This document shows, piece by piece, positions 1 through 7,504 of a DNA stretch of 64,000 nucleotides. The notes beneath the pieces were generated by a model. The model was not told the origin of the DNA. It saw nothing but the letters and a program-made list of their open reading frames with translations, and did no database searches. Each line of letters starts with the position of its first letter. The stretch's first letter is position 1. The stretch spans positions 62,001-126,000 of the forward strand of contig NZ_JACATN010000005.1 in NCBI RefSeq assembly GCF_018603515.1. The letters are read 5' to 3'. The DNA comes from Zobellia barbeyronii (GTDB taxonomy: Bacteria > Bacteroidota > Bacteroidia > Flavobacteriales > Flavobacteriaceae). The translations under genes were made by a program, and so were the position numbers.

Positions 1-1007
1 GACCATTGCAATACATAAGCGGTTCCTTTAGAATTTACACGTGCCGTTCTACCATTACGGTGTGTAAACTCTTCAACAGCTCTAGGAAGTTCATAATGAA
101 TAATATATTTCATCTCTGGAATATCTATCCCCCTAGCAGCTAAATCTGTTGCAATCAATACTTGACAAGTACCGTTTCTAAATTTAATTAAAGAACGTTC
201 TCTATCTTTTTGCTCCATTCCACCGGAGAAACAAGCATAATTGATTCCGTTTCTATCCAAATACGAACTTACCTTCTCAATACTATCCTTGTAATTACAA
301 AAGATAATACCCGGCTGATTACCAATATGGCGAAGCAATTCCATAAGGGTTTTCAACTTTTCCTTGTCAGTGGCAATTACCGTTTTAATCGTCAGTTTAG
401 ATTCCTTTTTGGTATCTAGGTAATTAATAATCGTAGGCTTATCTAACCGTACAAAACCAGGAATCTCAACACCCTGTGTAGCCGAGGTAAGTATACGTTT
501 ATTAATATGTGGTAATTGCTGAATGATATCAATCATTTCACCTTCAAAACCAGTTTCCAACGACTTATCAAATTCATCTAAAACCAACGTTTTGATATTC
601 GTTCTTGAAAAACGGTCACTACTAAAGTGATCCGCGATTCTACCTGGTGTACCTATTAAAATAGCAGGTGTATGCTTTAATTCAATTTTATCCTTAGACA
701 TGGATCTACCGCCGTACACGGCATTCACTTTAAAACCAGAGCCCATATCACGAACTACTTGTTCTATTTGTATAGCCAGTTCCCGGGAAGGCACTAAAAT
801 CAATGCTTGCACTTCTGCACATTCTGGATCTAGAGTATCTATAAGTGGTAACAGAAAAGCCAAAGTTTTACCTGTACCCGTAGGAGAAAGAAGAACCGTG
901 TTGGTTGTTTTTGGAATAACCTCCAAGGCTTCTTCTTGCATTGGGTTCAATGCAAAAATCTTTAATTTATCTAAAATATCTTGCTGATTACGTATCGTGT
1001 TAGCCAT
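1..1007 (-). CDS. DEAD-box RNA helicase (C-terminus outside window)
   Basis: ATP-dependent RNA helicase of the DEAD-box family, expected to remodel RNA in the cytoplasm. The reading frame starts at ATG 1007 and stays open to the window edge, so the last residues are missing. Visible motifs in order are SPTGTGKT (Walker A), PSRELA, a DEFD Walker B in place of DEAD, SAT, and HRNGRTAR near the edge. The start lies 3 bases after the stop of the helicase gene upstream (1011-2342), so the two are almost certainly co-transcribed. The family is clear; the target RNA cannot be told from sequence. Confidence 0.9.
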   Translation of the reverse strand, partial: MANTIRNQQDILDKLKIFALNPMQEEALEVIPKTTNTVLLSPTGTGKTLAFLLPLIDTLDPECAEVQALILVPSRELAIQIEQVVRDMGSGFKVNAVYGGRSMSKDKIELKHTPAILIGTPGRIADHFSSDRFSRTNIKTLVLDEFDKSLETGFEGEMIDIIQQLPHINKRILTSATQGVEIPGFVRLDKPTIINYLDTKKESKLTIKTVIATDKEKLKTLMELLRHIGNQPGIIFCNYKDSIEKVSSYLDRNGINYACFSGGMEQKDRERSLIKFRNGTCQVLIATDLAARGIDIPEMKYIIHYELPRAVEEFTHRNGRTARVNSKGTAYVLQW

Positions 1008-1010
1008 GGC

Positions 1011-2342
1011 TTAGTTCTTTTGAGGTACGTCTATTTTTGGAGTAGCCGCAGTGTTGTGCATCAAATGATCGGCCAGTACTTTTTCTATCAATTCTTCTTT
1101 CGTTAAATGATGGAAAATAGTTTTAATTTTTTCTTTTGTTTCGTCAGAAACGGTACGATTAGGTTTGGTCTTGAATATTTTCTTTGCCCAAAGCACCAAA
1201 TTAGTTTCTTCCCTATCTTGGGCATCTTGCTTTTTAACCTCATGGAAAACCAATCCCAATTCTTTTTCAAACTCAGGAATATCTGCACGTTCATCTTCTT
1301 GAATGATAGTCAAAGATAGTCCCTTTGCTCCTGCCCTAGCCGTACGACCACTACGGTGTACATAGGCTTCATAGGTGTCTGGAAGGTGATAGTTAACGAC
1401 ATAGGAAATCTCCTTTACGTCAATACCACGAGCTGCTAAATCCGTAGCCACAAGAATATCTATAAACCCTTCTCTAAATTGCCCCATGATACGATCACGA
1501 ATACCTTGTGATAAACTACCGTGAATAGAACCTGAAGAGAATTTATTGATGGCTAATTTCTTCGCCAATTTATTAACTGCTGCTTTGGTCTTACAGAAAA
1601 TAATACCGCGTTCTCCTTCTTTTGTATTTAAAAAGTGAAGTAAAACTTCTAGCTTTTCAATAGGATCAACAACAATGTATTTATGGTCAATACCTTGGTG
1701 TCCCATTTGGGCCATATCTGCCTCTATATGCACCACATGCTTGGACATGTAATTCTGTACAAGTTGCTTTACAGTTCCCGGCATAGTAGCCGTAAACAAT
1801 AAAGTCCGTCTAGATTTTGGCATCTCATCTGCTAACGTATCTAAATCGGTTTTTAAAGCCGTTACCATCTCATCTGCCTCATCCAACACCAAAAACTTCA
1901 ATTTTTTAATGCTGACAGCCTTACGCTGAATCAAATCTATTAAACGTCCTGGTGTAGCTACCATAATATGTGTAGGCTCTTTTAAACGTTCTATTTGAGG
2001 TTTTATAGGAATACCACCACAAACGGAAGCAATAGAAATAGCAGGGCTATGCGCAGCAAAAGAAACTAAGTTGGCATAAATCTGTTGTCCTAATTCTCGT
2101 GTTGGAGATAAAATTACAGCTTGTACGTCTGTATTTTCCGTATTTACCAACTGAAGCAAAGGCAAACCAAAAGCGACTGTTTTACCAGTTCCCGTTTTTG
2201 CCAAGGCCACTACATCCTCTTTCTGCTTTAACAGAATAGGAATCGTTTTCTTTTGAATATCCGTGGGAACAGAAATCTTTAGATCTGCTAAACTTTGGAG
2301 CACTTGTTCGTTAATTCCTAAAGCGGAAAATGATTTAGACAT
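1011..2342 (-). CDS. DEAD-box RNA helicase
   Basis: ATP-dependent RNA helicase, 443 residues. Both RecA-like domains are present: AKTGTGKT at residues 48-55, PTREL at 80-84, DEAD at 154-157, TAT (usually SAT) at 184-186 and HRSGRTAR at 329-336. The C-terminal tail is about 100 residues, lysine-rich, and has no recognisable RNA-binding domain. It resembles the short RhlE/CshA-type enzymes used in ribosome assembly or RNA decay, but the subgroup is inference. A second DEAD-box gene follows after 3 bases, making a helicase pair in one transcript. Confidence 0.93.
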   Translation of the reverse strand: MSKSFSALGINEQVLQSLADLKISVPTDIQKKTIPILLKQKEDVVALAKTGTGKTVAFGLPLLQLVNTENTDVQAVILSPTRELGQQIYANLVSFAAHSPAISIASVCGGIPIKPQIERLKEPTHIMVATPGRLIDLIQRKAVSIKKLKFLVLDEADEMVTALKTDLDTLADEMPKSRRTLLFTATMPGTVKQLVQNYMSKHVVHIEADMAQMGHQGIDHKYIVVDPIEKLEVLLHFLNTKEGERGIIFCKTKAAVNKLAKKLAINKFSSGSIHGSLSQGIRDRIMGQFREGFIDILVATDLAARGIDVKEISYVVNYHLPDTYEAYVHRSGRTARAGAKGLSLTIIQEDERADIPEFEKELGLVFHEVKKQDAQDREETNLVLWAKKIFKTKPNRTVSDETKEKIKTIFHHLTKEELIEKVLADHLMHNTAATPKIDVPQKN

Positions 2343-2414
2343 AAAATAATTTTAAACAAAGATAGTCACACGTGGTAAGAGAATCGTGTAAAGTGATGTA
2401 CTATTTAAATGAAA

Positions 2415-2438
2415 AAGGGCTCTGAAAAACAAGCCCTT
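2415..2438 (-). terminator. Rho-independent terminator
   Basis: Inverted repeat aagggct/agccctt with a 10-base loop. On the minus strand the second arm runs into a T-rich tract. It lies 28 bases after the stop of the J-domain/KTSC gene (2466-2912) and separates it from the helicase pair. Confidence 0.65.
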
Positions 2439-2465
2439 ATAATGCAATCCTATAAAAAGTAACGT

Positions 2466-2912
2466 TTACGCTTCTTGAAGTATACGTTTAGATTTTCTGT
2501 AGGTATATTTTGGATAAATACTACGTTTGGCAAAACGGTTCAATTTGTTAGAATTGATCATTTTGATATAAATAGGTTTAGTAACACCAAAATACTCATA
2601 GGTAGCGCCGTCTACGAAAGTAATTTCTAGCAACATTCCTTTATGTATATAATCTGCTATACCAGAATTTGTGGTCTCTGTATACGCCTCTAAGTTGGCT
2701 TCAAGAGTTTCAGGAGCAATGCTCACTAAAAAATGATACCCGTCAATAATAGCACGGCTCTGTACTTCTGCTTCTTCACGCTTAGCGTCTCCTTCTTGAA
2801 ATTTATCTGGATGCCATTCTTTCACCAAATTACGGTAGGTTGACTTAAGTGACTTAAGTTCAATCTCCTTCTCAATTCCAAATAATTTCTTATACTGACT
2901 AATACGTTTCAT
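2466..2912 (-). CDS. J-domain protein with C-terminal KTSC domain
   Basis: Small co-chaperone-like protein of 148 residues. Residues about 5-65 form a J domain with the essential HPD tripeptide (in WHPDKF, about residues 33-38), which stimulates Hsp70/DnaK ATPase in known family members. Residues about 90-140 match the KTSC domain, named after the KTSC motif of lysyl-tRNA synthetase-associated proteins; its role is unknown. A terminator follows the gene. The ATG start gives a complete J domain. The partner and client are unknown; the two-domain reading is from motif recognition. Confidence 0.75.
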   Translation of the reverse strand: MKRISQYKKLFGIEKEIELKSLKSTYRNLVKEWHPDKFQEGDAKREEAEVQSRAIIDGYHFLVSIAPETLEANLEAYTETTNSGIADYIHKGMLLEITFVDGATYEYFGVTKPIYIKMINSNKLNRFAKRSIYPKYTYRKSKRILQEA

Positions 2913-3079
2913 ACACCCAATTTTTCAAGCCGCAAAACTACGCCTTTATTTTGAACGAGTTAGGTTATATTTTACGTTTTTTGCCAAAGGGGATATTAAC
3001 CTGATAATAAGGGGCTTTAAACGGTATTTTAATTCTTAAAATGGATTGGAAAATAGAATAAATTTCGTGGAATGTTACT

Positions 3080-3586
3080 CTATTTATCATAACGTACACC
3101 TACGATCTTAAATAAACGGTCTTCTTTTCCTATTTGGAGTACTGCCACATCATTAACTTTTTTTGAAATTAAGGCCCTAGCGATAGGAGAAAGAAACGAA
3201 ATTTTATTCTCAGAAATATTTGCCTCATCCACACCAACAATCTGAAACTCTTGTGGCGATTTTGCATTACCTATCATCAATGAAACTTGAGCTCCAAAAC
3301 GGACCTCATTTTTGGGCTGGTCTTCAAGATGTATTACCTTGGCAGATGTTATCCGCTCATTTAATAATTGAAGTTTAGAATTTATTAGGTTGATAGCTAT
3401 GCGTTGTTCTTTTTCGTTGTCCTGATGAGATAATTTCTTATCCGCTATTAATTTTTCTCTTTCGTTGAGTAGTTTCAACAATCCGTTTTCTGTTACATAA
3501 TTAGTTGCTCCCATTGGCAAATCTGCCCTTGGAGGTACCATTGGTATTTCTTCCTGATCTTCTTCTTTTACAAATCCTCTGCTCAT
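3080..3586 (-). CDS. GreA/GreB-family transcription factor, atypical
   Basis: Protein of 168 residues with the GreA/GreB layout: an N-terminal coiled coil (about 35-85) and a C-terminal FKBP-like domain (about 95-168) containing the usual GAQV and SPIARAL segments. Classical Gre factors insert the coiled coil into the RNA polymerase secondary channel and rescue backtracked complexes with an acidic tip (D-x-x-EN). That tip motif is not visible here; the region is lysine/glutamine-rich (KKLSHQDNEKEQ). It may bind polymerase without classical cleavage activity. Monocistronic by spacing. Confidence 0.8.
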   Translation of the reverse strand: MSRGFVKEEDQEEIPMVPPRADLPMGATNYVTENGLLKLLNEREKLIADKKLSHQDNEKEQRIAINLINSKLQLLNERITSAKVIHLEDQPKNEVRFGAQVSLMIGNAKSPQEFQIVGVDEANISENKISFLSPIARALISKKVNDVAVLQIGKEDRLFKIVGVRYDK

Positions 3587-3726
3587 CTAAATAATTTTAA
3601 AAACAATTTAGTAGAAATCACTATTTATAATTGATGATATTCAACACATCTTTGTCGCAATAAAGGAAGATGGATTACAATTGTAATGTGATGGATTGAT
3701 GAATGGACGGAAAGTAAACCTGCAAT

Positions 3727-4461
3727 TTAAGAATTGAGGGAATTATCATTAATGTACTCCAAGAATTTAGGTTTATACTGCTCGGAAACCGTAATACGCT
3801 GCTTATTGATGATAATCTGACTTCGTTCAATAATCTCAATGTTTTTTAAGGACACAATAAAGGAACGGTGTACTCGCATAAATTCCGTCTGGGGAAGTTC
3901 TTCTTCCAAAGACTTTAAACTCATAAGCGTTAAAATTGCTTTTGGGTTATCCTTCAACCATATTTTTATGTAATCTTTTAATCCCTCAAAATATAGCACG
4001 TCAGACAGTTTAATGCGCACTTGTTTGTATTCCGATTTTACAAAAAGAAATTCCTTTTTATCAGAAACCGAGGTTTGGCTATGTCCTTTAACCAATGTAA
4101 ACCATTCCAAAGCTTTGTTTGCTGCAAACAAAAATTCTGCATAATCAAAAGGTTTAAGTAAATAGTCCAAAGCCTCTACTTTAAAACCTTCTAAGGCATA
4201 CTCATCAAAAGCCGTCGTAAAAACAACACGCGTATGCTTTGGTAGCATTTTAGAAAACTCAAGTCCCGAAAGGTCCGGCATCTGAATATCCAAAAACAGG
4301 ACATCTACCGTTTCCGTTTTTATAAACTGAAGTGCTTCAATAGCACTACTACATTTCTTTTTCAGCTTTAGAAAAGGCGTTTTCTCCACATAGCTTTCTA
4401 CCAAATTAAGCGCCATGGGTTCATCGTCTACAATCATGCAGGTAAGTTCTATAACTTCCAT
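3727..4461 (-). CDS. LytTR-family response regulator
   Basis: Two-component response regulator of 244 residues. The receiver domain (about 6-120) has the acidic pocket VDDE at 11-14, phospho-acceptor D58 in LFLDIQMPD and the conserved lysine in LLKPFD near 107. The C-terminal LytTR DNA-binding domain spans about 140-240, with FVKSEYKQVRI at its start and the RVHRSFIV segment typical of the family. Its natural partner is probably the LytS-type kinase at 9475-10512, now about 5 kb upstream. The gene sits 42 bases after the lipoprotein gene and may be read through from it. Confidence 0.92.
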   Translation of the reverse strand: MEVIELTCMIVDDEPMALNLVESYVEKTPFLKLKKKCSSAIEALQFIKTETVDVLFLDIQMPDLSGLEFSKMLPKHTRVVFTTAFDEYALEGFKVEALDYLLKPFDYAEFLFAANKALEWFTLVKGHSQTSVSDKKEFLFVKSEYKQVRIKLSDVLYFEGLKDYIKIWLKDNPKAILTLMSLKSLEEELPQTEFMRVHRSFIVSLKNIEIIERSQIIINKQRITVSEQYKPKFLEYINDNSLNS

Positions 4462-4503
4462 TTGAGTTTCATGTTTAGGTGATCAAAAGGTTTTTTCTAA
4501 AAT

Positions 4504-5520
4504 TTACTCTACGGTGTATCTAACAAGTACTTCATTATCTAAAACTACATTGGTAGACCATATAAACTGAGCATCTGCTGCACTGTTATCAAAAACATCT
4601 ATAAAGTTAGTGTATGCTGGTTTATTATCCACACCTATGGTGTTATTTGTAAACTCGGTTGCTTTTGGCCATTCACTATCATCAAAATCTGCAGATTGCC
4701 AATTTGTTGGTTTTTTCCAATGCAAAGCGTAATATGATGTTCCGTCATTAGAATCCTCAGTACTGCACGTTTCACTTAACCTTAAAGTTCCTTCTTCTGA
4801 AGCACAAGATAAATCTCTTAAAGGTGCTGTGTAATATGTTTGGGCTTTCCAATTAGCATCTGTTGTCGCAATTATTTCTCCTTTAGCATCTTTAAAAACA
4901 GCTACCATACCTCCATCTCCAGGGTGAAATGCTTGCCCTCTATTAGCCTCAGAGCCTAATCCACTATTTTCTTCCCAGTCCACCAATTTCATAGCTATTG
5001 TAAAAGGTATTTTCACCTTAAAACGAACGATATTAGAGTTAAATTGAGTAAATGGTACATTGTCTTTGCCTACTGCAACACCATTAATGTACATTTCAAA
5101 ATAGTTATCGGCAAATACATATGCAGTAACAACCTCACCATCGGAATCAACCTCAATAATATCTGTTCCGTCTAAAGCTGCTAAAGCTTCATCAGCTGAT
5201 GCATATTCTACTTTTGTACAAGGATTAAACAAATCTGATGCAAAAGGAAAACTATCATCAGTAAAATTTACTTCTGCGGGGACGGTCCATTCACTACCAT
5301 CTGTTGCTGTAGATATTCCAATTGGTGCTTCTCTACCCCTATCACACTCAAAAATGTTTTCAGTAAGAACGGTTGCTGGCCCTTGAGTTACAGATGCTGT
5401 TCCTTTATAAATTTCTAAATTTTCGGGTGTCGTTTTTTTACTGTTTTGACCGTTTTTACAAGCTGTCATCGTTAAAGAAGCGAAAACAAAGAGTAGTAAA
5501 GTGTTCTTTAAGTATATCAT
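4504..5520 (-). CDS. Secreted lipoprotein with galactose-binding-like fold
   Basis: Protein of 338 residues with a lipoprotein signal (lipobox ending TAC, C20), so probably anchored in the outer membrane or periplasm. The C-terminal half resembles jelly-roll sugar-binding domains of glycosidases: a WKAQ segment, then W-x-x-x-DFDDSEWPKA and a final IWS strand. No catalytic motif is visible. It is the last of three genes for exported proteins (YHYH, PEBP-like, this one), 13 bases after the PEBP gene. Role unknown; it could bind carbohydrate or scaffold the other two. Confidence 0.6.
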   Translation of the reverse strand: MIYLKNTLLLFVFASLTMTACKNGQNSKKTTPENLEIYKGTASVTQGPATVLTENIFECDRGREAPIGISTATDGSEWTVPAEVNFTDDSFPFASDLFNPCTKVEYASADEALAALDGTDIIEVDSDGEVVTAYVFADNYFEMYINGVAVGKDNVPFTQFNSNIVRFKVKIPFTIAMKLVDWEENSGLGSEANRGQAFHPGDGGMVAVFKDAKGEIIATTDANWKAQTYYTAPLRDLSCASEEGTLRLSETCSTEDSNDGTSYYALHWKKPTNWQSADFDDSEWPKATEFTNNTIGVDNKPAYTNFIDVFDNSAADAQFIWSTNVVLDNEVLVRYTVE

Positions 5521-5533
5521 TTTATTGTTATTT

Positions 5534-6133
5534 TTAATTTGAGTCTATAAAGGTTAAAGTTGTTCTGTCTATAATTTCTACCGTTCCCAATGCATCCATA
5601 AACACATTATAATCTACATTTAAACTATGCTTTTGGGGTAAAGTAGTAGGTGTTTCTGATAAGGCGTAAAGTGCTATAGTGTATTCATGTTTCCCTTTCC
5701 CCCTAGAACAAGGAGATGTATACGATATGGCTGTACCATCTTTATTGGCTCCCATAAACCAATTTCCTTTAGAAGCCATTTTATATGATATTCCCGTGGT
5801 CTCAGGATCAATATCCCATAATAACAAATATGAATTGATTTCTGTCTTATCATCTTTCTTAGGATAATGATACATAACAATAGCTAGAGATTTAGTACCA
5901 TAAGGTACATTTTCCCATGAAAGAGGAATGGAGTTTTCAACATCATTGACCTTCTCTTCGCACTTATAAGCATCCAATAAAACACCATTGTCTATAGCAA
6001 TACTGGTTAGTTTGAAATCTGAATGTATGGTTTTGAAATTATCATGATTCACTTCTGTAGTTGCTTTTTTATTGTTTTTACAAGACATCAAACCAATAAA
6101 AAGTATGGGAACTATAAATTTTGAATATTTCAT
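5534..6133 (-). CDS. PEBP-like (YbhB/YbcL) lipoprotein
   Basis: Protein of 199 residues with lipoprotein signal (C18 after GLMS). It matches the phosphatidylethanolamine-binding protein / Raf-kinase-inhibitor-like family: PLSW-x-NVP-x-GTKSLAIVM near 50-70, and TSPCSRGKGKHEYT near 140, which corresponds to the family's C-terminal ligand-pocket motif. The DPDAP motif of the family centre is not conserved. Its start overlaps the stop of the YHYH gene by 4 bases (ATGA), so the two are translationally coupled. Ligand unknown. Confidence 0.75.
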   Translation of the reverse strand: MKYSKFIVPILFIGLMSCKNNKKATTEVNHDNFKTIHSDFKLTSIAIDNGVLLDAYKCEEKVNDVENSIPLSWENVPYGTKSLAIVMYHYPKKDDKTEINSYLLLWDIDPETTGISYKMASKGNWFMGANKDGTAISYTSPCSRGKGKHEYTIALYALSETPTTLPQKHSLNVDYNVFMDALGTVEIIDRTTLTFIDSN

Positions 6134-7452
6134 TTTTCTCTTGGTTTATAGGTTTCAACAGTTGATGTACCATCAGGATTTATAAATTGATAGCTATAAT
6201 TATCTTCGCTGTCCCACTTGTAATTTATAATATATTCTTCTGAATCTAAACTGTACGTTAACGCATATGAATTTTCTCCTAAAGTTTTAAATTCAACAAT
6301 CTCAGCACCTCGCAGTGGTCTTAATGCAGGTCGTAATTCTTGTGTTCTAGGTTGCGGAGACACTTGATTTTCTGGTGCTTCTGTTTTTGGGTCCAATATG
6401 ACTTCTCCTCTCATACCTGCTATTAAATAAGGATATTCTTTTATAGCATGGTATTCATAAGAACCATCTGCGTTTGTTTTTCCTAAATACTCATCTAATG
6501 TATCTGTGGTTTCTCCATAAACCGGAAATCCATCTACGGCATAAGCAACGGGATTTCCCGCACCAACTTGATCCTGCAAATGTAGAGGTGGTAAATGATA
6601 GTGATAATCATCTGCACGACCACAATGTCCGCCCCAATTGTCTAATTCACCAATAGCATTAGCATCTTCACCTCTATTGTTTAAAGGATTAAAAATGGGA
6701 ATTCCATTTACAGCAACAGCAATTGCCCCTTTTAGCAAATTAGTCTTTGTAGATAGCGGATTTTCTGCCATTTTTGGATGCGTAGGAATGGCCCAACTAT
6801 TGTCACCTGTATAATTTTGCTTAATAGGTACTTGTTGTTGCCAGTTTTTAATACCAACCATCATGTCATGATCTGGTAACCCATTTGATGAAATATATAG
6901 ATAGTTCTCATCTGAATGTGTTGTGACACCGTCAAATTTTTCAAAAAAGGTTTGCATCAGCGAAACATTACTTGATGGTGCTTGCGTAGTACTTGTTTTA
7001 GCGCTATTGGTATTCTTGCACGATACAATTAAAATAACCCCTAAACCAAGTACTCCGTGAGTTAAGTACACTGCTTTCTTTTGTTTTATCAGTTTAAAAA
7101 TAGAAAAGGACAAAAGAATAATACCTAAACCAATAAGAGCCCAATTAAAACTTGATACTGATTGGGGGGCAACTTTAATTGGTTCGCTACCATTTAAAGA
7201 ATGGATGAATTCACTTTTAGTTTTAATATACTTTTGGTCAGCTTCTACAAAGTCTGTAATTTGAAAAGTTTGAATAGTATGATTGCTATCCATAAGCCAA
7301 ACTTCACCGTTTTCATATTTAATAAAATCAGCCTGGATTATTTCGTTTGTAGTTAATTCCCATTGTTTGGATGGAGTTCCATGTCCGCCTTCATGTGCGG
7401 AGATAGCACCAAAAGATAAGACAACGAGGATAATTAAAATTGAATATTTCAT
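6130..7452 (-). CDS. Membrane-anchored YHYH-domain protein
   Basis: Protein of 440 residues in three parts. Residues 1-100: Sec signal, then a small beta-rich segment (W31 to about 82) resembling SHD1/Lsm-like secreted modules. Residues about 103-145: two hydrophobic helices; the second ends VSC (C145), reminiscent of a buried lipobox. Residues about 165-400: YHYH domain with GHCGRADDYHYHLPPLHL at 275-292. The domain is rich in H, D and E and looks metal-binding, but its activity is unknown. The arrangement looks like a fusion of a small exported protein with a YHYH lipoprotein. It is coupled to the PEBP gene. Confidence 0.75.
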   Translation of the reverse strand: MKYSILIILVVLSFGAISAHEGGHGTPSKQWELTTNEIIQADFIKYENGEVWLMDSNHTIQTFQITDFVEADQKYIKTKSEFIHSLNGSEPIKVAPQSVSSFNWALIGLGIILLSFSIFKLIKQKKAVYLTHGVLGLGVILIVSCKNTNSAKTSTTQAPSSNVSLMQTFFEKFDGVTTHSDENYLYISSNGLPDHDMMVGIKNWQQQVPIKQNYTGDNSWAIPTHPKMAENPLSTKTNLLKGAIAVAVNGIPIFNPLNNRGEDANAIGELDNWGGHCGRADDYHYHLPPLHLQDQVGAGNPVAYAVDGFPVYGETTDTLDEYLGKTNADGSYEYHAIKEYPYLIAGMRGEVILDPKTEAPENQVSPQPRTQELRPALRPLRGAEIVEFKTLGENSYALTYSLDSEEYIINYKWDSEDNYSYQFINPDGTSTVETYKPREK

Positions 7453-7504
7453 AGTCTTTCGTACTAAAATTTATATTTGTTTTTTTTTGAAAAAAATCAG
7501 AAAT

